Source: Paenibacillus silvisoli (GTDB lineage Bacteria; Bacillota; Bacilli; Paenibacillales; Paenibacillaceae). Taken from it: 64,000 bases of DNA. The notes beneath the pieces were generated by a model. It was given only the letters and a program-made list of their open reading frames with translations, had not been told where the DNA came from and did no database searches. The stretch spans positions 4,012,001 through 4,076,000 of the forward strand of contig NZ_CP133017.1 of NCBI RefSeq assembly GCF_030866765.1, given 5' to 3'. Of this stretch, positions 60,205-64,000 are shown one piece after another (the stretch's first letter is position 1; every line of letters begins with the position of its first letter). A program made the translations under genes and the position numbers.

Positions 60205-61497
60205 CTACTCAATCCATTCGACGTTCGCGCCGAGCGCCTTCAAATGATCGAAGAAAATCGGGTACGATTTCGCCACGTGATGCGCATCGCGGATGCGAAG
60301 CGGCTGCTTGGCGCGCAAACCGACGACGGTAAGCGCCATGATGACGCGGTGGTCGTAATGCGCGTTGATTTCAACGCCGCCTTCCACGCCTTCCGGACGG
60401 CCATGCACGATAATTTCGGCTTGACGCTCTTCCACGTTGGCGCCTGCTTTGCGCAGCTCGTTCAAGTAGTCGGTGATCCGGTCGCACTCTTTGTAGCGCA
60501 GGTTCTCGACATCATAGAAACGGGATGTACCTTCCGCGAACACCGCCGCCGCAACCATGGCAAGAACCGCGTCGGTCGCTTTGTCGCCGTCGAACTCGAC
60601 CGCCTTCAGCTTTCCGTTGCCTTGCACGCGAACGATGCCATTCTCGTGCGTAAGCGGTACTTCCATCATACGCAGCACGTCGACGATTGCGCGCTCCCCT
60701 TGCTTGCTGTTCTCTTCCAGACGGTACAGCGTCACGTCGGATTGCGTAACCGCCGCTGCGGCCAGAACGGCTGCCGAGCCCGGGTAGTCGCCTTGCACGA
60801 CGTATTTCTTCGCGTCGTACTTCTGACCTCCCGCAATCTTATAGTGCATCAGGTCTTCGCTCGCTTCGATGACGATGCCCGCTTGCGCCAGCACCTCCAG
60901 CGTTTGACCGACGACAACCTTGGACTTCAGATCGTGCAGCACTTCGATTTCGCTGTCTTCTTCGAGCAGCGGCGTCAGGAACAGCAGCGCGCTCAGGAAT
61001 TGCGAGCTCACGTTGCCGGACACTTGAATTTTGCCGCCCTTCGGAGCGCCGCCGCGGATTGTAATCGGCAGTCTGCCGTTATTGTGCGTCACTTCTACGC
61101 CGATTTGACCGAGCGCGTCGATAAGATCGTCGTGCGGACGTTTGCCGAGCGAATCCGGATAACGATTAATGAAGGTGACGTCCGGCGTCAGCGCCGCGAT
61201 CGCCATCAGAAAGCGCAGAACCGCGCCGGCGTTGCCCACGTCCAGCTCCTTCACGTCCTTCGGATTGCGGCCGAAGCCGGTAATCGTAATTTTCTCGTCG
61301 TCCTCTTCGATGACGGCGCCCAGATCGCGGATACAGCGGCGCATCGCATCGCTGTCTTCGCTATGCGCAGGGTAGTAGATGGTGCTTGTGCCTTCGGCCA
61401 GCGCGGCTACCAGCAGGTAACGCGTCGTATAGTTTTTGGAAGATAGCGCTTGAAGCTCGCCTTGCAGTTTCGGTGTCGGGGTTACGAGTACATCCAT
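60205..61497 (-). CDS. aroA: 3-phosphoshikimate 1-carboxyvinyltransferase (EPSP synthase), unusual substrate motifs
   Basis: Sixth step of the shikimate pathway. 430 residues with GNVSSQFLSALLF, YKECDRI and a C-terminal HYDHRVIMAL segment. Two normally invariant regions differ: the N-terminal SKSxxNR loop reads SSKNYTTR (Lys21, Arg26 kept), and the PEP/glyphosate loop reads GNAGAVLRF (88-96) where class I enzymes have GNAGTAxRP and class II GNSGTTxRL. The ATG follows AAGGAG by 12 nt. Its neighbour aroK supplies the preceding reaction, which supports the shikimate assignment. Confidence 0.87.
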   Translation of the reverse strand: MDVLVTPTPKLQGELQALSSKNYTTRYLLVAALAEGTSTIYYPAHSEDSDAMRRCIRDLGAVIEEDDEKITITGFGRNPKDVKELDVGNAGAVLRFLMAIAALTPDVTFINRYPDSLGKRPHDDLIDALGQIGVEVTHNNGRLPITIRGGAPKGGKIQVSGNVSSQFLSALLFLTPLLEEDSEIEVLHDLKSKVVVGQTLEVLAQAGIVIEASEDLMHYKIAGGQKYDAKKYVVQGDYPGSAAVLAAAAVTQSDVTLYRLEENSKQGERAIVDVLRMMEVPLTHENGIVRVQGNGKLKAVEFDGDKATDAVLAMVAAAVFAEGTSRFYDVENLRYKECDRITDYLNELRKAGANVEERQAEIIVHGRPEGVEGGVEINAHYDHRVIMALTVVGLRAKQPLRIRDAHHVAKSYPIFFDHLKALGANVEWIE

Positions 61498-61528
61498 CGT
61501 TTCGTCGATCTCCTTTAATTATGAAGTG

Positions 61529-62056
61529 TTAGAAACTCATCTTGATGCCGTGCTCAATTTGCTCTACGACCTGCTCCACGCTCAGGTTCGACGTATCGAC
61601 CGTCAAATGCGCGAAATCGTAGGCGTGCTTCCTATCCTCTAACAGCTTGTATACGCGTTCGCGCACGTCGCCTTGCAGCAGCGGCCGCGCCGGATCTTCG
61701 CTGACGCGGGCGATAATCTTCTCCGGATCCGCCGTCAGCGCAACGACGAAGCTGCCTTGCAGCATCATCGTCCGATTGCGCTCCGCCAGGACTGCGCCGC
61801 CGCCGGTCGCGATGACGAGCGTTTCGGATCTGCCGAGAACGTCAGCCAGCGCTTCAGTCTCCGCCAGCCTGAAAGCCGCCTCGCCGCGCGCGGCGAAAAT
61901 ATCCGCGATCGCTTGTCCTTCGCGCTGGACGATTTCGGCGTCGATATCAGCCGTGCCGCACCGCAAACGGTTCGCAAGCTGTTTGCTGACCGTCGACTTG
62001 CCCGTCCCCATGAAGCCGACCAGGACGACATGAGGAAGCGGTTTATTGTTGCCCAT
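61529..62056 (-). CDS. aroK: Shikimate kinase
   Basis: Phosphorylates shikimate, feeding EPSP synthase encoded 31 bp downstream. 175 residues with Walker A GFMGTGKST, the shikimate-binding ADIDAEIVQREGQAI, ATGGGAVL and the lid region RPLLQGDVRERV. The ATG at 62056 (MGNNKPLPHVVLVG) has GGTG 6 nt upstream and fits family length; the earlier in-frame start at 62194 overlaps the divergent gene and lacks support. Confidence 0.93.
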   Translation of the reverse strand: MGNNKPLPHVVLVGFMGTGKSTVSKQLANRLRCGTADIDAEIVQREGQAIADIFAARGEAAFRLAETEALADVLGRSETLVIATGGGAVLAERNRTMMLQGSFVVALTADPEKIIARVSEDPARPLLQGDVRERVYKLLEDRKHAYDFAHLTVDTSNLSVEQVVEQIEHGIKMSF

Positions 62057-62193
62057 TGAAGACACCATCCCAAGGAAAAAACATTTTCCCGTGATTATAT
62101 CATTTTTCTCGAATAACGGGTATAAAAAACTTGTTTCTTCCGTAGAGTTGATAGTACCGATTCCCTCAAATGAAATGAAGGAGTGAATACGCA

Positions 62194-62496
62194 ATGGCTC
62201 ATTTTCCCGAGCCTTTCTCCGCCCAATACCGCGTAGACCGGATCTTTAATCCCGATTACCCGCTTTCCCGCGAAGATGTGCTGTGGACCCTCGAGTACGT
62301 GAAAAAGAAAATGGCTGACGAAGCACCTGAATTACTCAGTCTCCCTCAGCCACTCTTATTAAAGAAATTTCAAAGCTTCGCAGAAGCGTCGCTCCTCCTG
62401 ATCAAGCAGCAGCGCAGCGTATGCGGCCAGGAATCCGACCGGCTGCGCCAATGCTTGCAGGATGTTATTCGCGGTCTTACGATTGAATCCAATTGA
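62194..62496 (+). CDS. Small protein of unknown function
   Basis: 100 residues, not recognised. The sequence [20 protein letters not shown] has a good AAGGAG 10 nt before the ATG. The rest is helical with a leucine-rich patch ([20 protein letters not shown]). No signal peptide. It is divergent from aroK, and its last 20 bp overlap the convergent end of gnd. A start codon, ribosome binding site and open frame support it, but similarity was not checked. Confidence 0.7.
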   Translation: MAHFPEPFSAQYRVDRIFNPDYPLSREDVLWTLEYVKKKMADEAPELLSLPQPLLLKKFQSFAEASLLLIKQQRSVCGQESDRLRQCLQDVIRGLTIESN

Positions 62497-63889
62497 AGTG
62501 GAACGAGCCTTCTTTGTCCACGCGTTTGAACGTGTGAGCGCCGAAGTAATCGCGCTGCGCTTGAAGCAGGTTCGCAGGCAGACGATCCGTGCGGTAGCTG
62601 TCGTAGTAAGCAAGCGCGCTCGCGAACGCCGGTACCGGAATACCTTGCGTTACCGCGGTTGCGATTACTTCACGCCATGCGCCTTGGTACGATTCGACGA
62701 TTTCTTTGAAGTAGTCGTCAAGCAGCAGGTTCGTGAGCGCTGCGTTTTTGTCGTACGCGTCTTTGATGTTTTGCAGGAAGCCCGCGCGGATGATGCAGCC
62801 GCCGCGGAAGATCATGGCGATATCGCCGTAGCGGAGGTTCCAGCCGTACTCATCGCTAGCAGCGCGCATTTGCGCGAAGCCTTGCGCGTACGAGCAGATT
62901 TTGCTTGCGAACAGCGCTTTGCGCACCGCTTCGATGAATGCCGCTTTGTCGCCTTGGAATGGAGCGGATTGCGGTCCTTTCAGCAGCTTGCTAGCCGCTA
63001 CGCGCTCTTCTTTGAGTGCGGATAGGAAACGCGAAAATACGGATTCCGTAATGATGGACAGCGGCACGCCGAGATCAAGCGCGCTTTGGCTCGTCCATTT
63101 TCCTGTGCCTTTTTGACCTGCGGAATCAAGGATAACGTCAACCATCGGCTGGTTCGTATCCGGATCGTATTTCGAGAAAATATCGGCCGTAATTTCGATC
63201 AGGTAGCTGTCCAGCTCGCCTTTGTTCCACTCGGAGAAGATGGAGTGAAGCTCTTCCGTGCTTACGCCAAGAACGCGCTTCAGCAGGTCGTACGCTTCGC
63301 AGATGAGCTGCATGTCGCCGTACTCGATGCCGTTGTGAACCATTTTGACGTAGTGGCCGGCGCCGTCCGGACCGATGTATGTGCAGCAAGGGTCGCCGCC
63401 GACTTTCGCGGAAATCGCCGTAAGGATCGGCTCAACCAATTTATATGCGGATTCTTGGCCGCCAGGCATGATGGACGGTCCTTTCAGCGCGCCTTCTTCG
63501 CCGCCGGAAACGCCAGTGCCGATAAAGCGGAAGCCCTTCTCTTCGAGCGCTTTGCTGCGGCGCTGCGTGTCAGGGAAGTAGGCGTTGCCGCCGTCGATGA
63601 TGATGTCGCCTTCCGCAAGATGCGGAACGAGCGCGTCGATCGTTGCATCCGTACCTGCGCCTGCTTGGACCATGATCAAAATTTTGCGAGGCACTTCAAG
63701 CGACGCTACGAACTCTTCGACGGAATATGTACCGACAAGGTTTTTGCCGGCCGATTCTTTCAAGAGATCGTCCGTTTTTTCGCGGGAACGGTTATAAACG
63801 GATACCGTAAATCCTCTGCTTTCAATGTTAAGTGCGAGGTTCTTACCCATTACGGCAAGACCGATAACGCCGATTTGCTGCTTAGACAT
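62477..63889 (-). CDS. gnd: 6-phosphogluconate dehydrogenase (decarboxylating)
   Basis: Oxidative pentose-phosphate enzyme producing ribulose 5-phosphate, CO2 and NADPH. 470 residues: [20 protein letters not shown] (NADP fold), [35 protein letters not shown] (catalytic Lys and Glu) and [15 protein letters not shown], with the C-terminal [11 protein letters not shown]. The ATG at 63889 has GGAG upstream. The length agrees with GndA-type enzymes. It converges on and overlaps the small unknown gene. Confidence 0.96.
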   Translation of the reverse strand: MSKQQIGVIGLAVMGKNLALNIESRGFTVSVYNRSREKTDDLLKESAGKNLVGTYSVEEFVASLEVPRKILIMVQAGAGTDATIDALVPHLAEGDIIIDGGNAYFPDTQRRSKALEEKGFRFIGTGVSGGEEGALKGPSIMPGGQESAYKLVEPILTAISAKVGGDPCCTYIGPDGAGHYVKMVHNGIEYGDMQLICEAYDLLKRVLGVSTEELHSIFSEWNKGELDSYLIEITADIFSKYDPDTNQPMVDVILDSAGQKGTGKWTSQSALDLGVPLSIITESVFSRFLSALKEERVAASKLLKGPQSAPFQGDKAAFIEAVRKALFASKICSYAQGFAQMRAASDEYGWNLRYGDIAMIFRGGCIIRAGFLQNIKDAYDKNAALTNLLLDDYFKEIVESYQGAWREVIATAVTQGIPVPAFASALAYYDSYRTDRLPANLLQAQRDYFGAHTFKRVDKEGSFHFNWIQS

Positions 63890-63915
63890 TTGGTTCTCCA
63901 CACCTTTTCTCTGAT

Positions 63916-63943
63916 ATAGTAATGCAAAGTAACGGCGAAGCAA
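63916..63943 (-). promoter_or_regulatory. Candidate gnd promoter
   Basis: On the minus strand TTGCTT (63938-63943) and TACTAT (63916-63921), 16 bp apart, about 27 bp before the start codon. Confidence 0.55.
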
Positions 63944-64000
63944 GGATCTTCTTCATCCAAATACAATACTCCTATTTTACTCCTTTTAACCGGGAATGAA

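Noticed and set aside
60244-61446. 400-residue + strand frame opposite aroA, and similar long frames opposite many genes
   Set aside because: They are high-GC antisense shadows of well-identified genes with Arg/His-rich compositions and no ribosome binding sites.

Overview
The window is a stretch of chromosome from a moderately GC-rich Firmicute, most likely Paenibacillus or a close relative in the Paenibacillaceae. The evidence is gene content and order familiar from Bacillales (rsmB-rlmN-prpC, def-fmt, priA-coaBC, remA-gmk-rpoZ, ylbF-ylbG, yugN-like/ftsW, ylaN, acsA/acuA/acuC with ccpA nearby), strong AGGAGG-type ribosome binding sites, frequent GTG and TTG starts, and U-tailed hairpin terminators. 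Almost all the DNA is core housekeeping. No tRNA, rRNA, insertion sequence, prophage or CRISPR array was seen.

Layout. 1-11.4 kb (minus strand): remA, gmk, rpoZ, then an apparently inserted arsR-sulP pair, then coaBC, priA, def, fmt, rsmB, rlmN and the first 32 codons of prpC, linked mostly by 4-bp stop/start overlaps. 11.7-14.5 kb: dapF and a fused homocysteine methyltransferase/methylene-THF reductase. 14.5-16.1 kb: a gene-free 1.6-kb island built of 80-bp tandem hairpin repeats, eight 51-bp tandem repeats and a nested palindrome. 16.1-17.9 kb: a class I methyltransferase and a MerR-methyltransferase fusion, each behind a promoter with a 19-bp spacer carrying a MerR-type operator. 18-25.8 kb: a calcium P-type ATPase divergent from rqcH, a MerR protein that keeps only the helical cap of CarH-like regulators, a PHP phosphoesterase, a LysR regulator and an unknown gene. 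26-32.2 kb: ylbF-ylbG, an XPB-type helicase with its partner, a CBS-pair protein and an M20 peptidase. 32.4-42.6 kb: yugN-like-ftsW, an Asp23 protein, a Ca2+/H+ exchanger, a PAS-HD-GYP protein, ylaN, an HPr-like protein without the phospho-histidine, an M29 aminopeptidase, a lipoprotein, a GAF-GAF-GGDEF cyclase, and rpsD behind a structured autoregulatory leader. 42.6-48.1 kb: the flotillin/NfeD pair and a class A penicillin-binding protein with fibronectin domains. 48.1-53.8 kb: acetate activation (acsA) with its acetylation switch (acuA, acuC), mtnN and ccpA; a CcpA-type cre lies on the acsA promoter. 53.8-64 kb: ytxJ, a zinc-ribbon protein, a VanZ-like protein, a PfpI-family protein, an EIICBA permease overlapping a divergent PTS enzyme I, a CoA-binding protein, aroA, aroK, a small unknown protein and gnd.

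How the parts connect: second-messenger turnover (GGDEF and HD-GYP proteins), carbon control (ccpA, PTS, HPr-like protein, acsA/acuA/acuC), cell envelope (ftsW, PBP1, flotillin) and translation (rpsD, def, fmt, rsmB, rlmN, rqcH) dominate. The least explained parts are the repeat island with the neighbouring methyltransferase cassette, the arsR-sulP insertion, and two regulators or carriers that lack the residues or domains that define their families.
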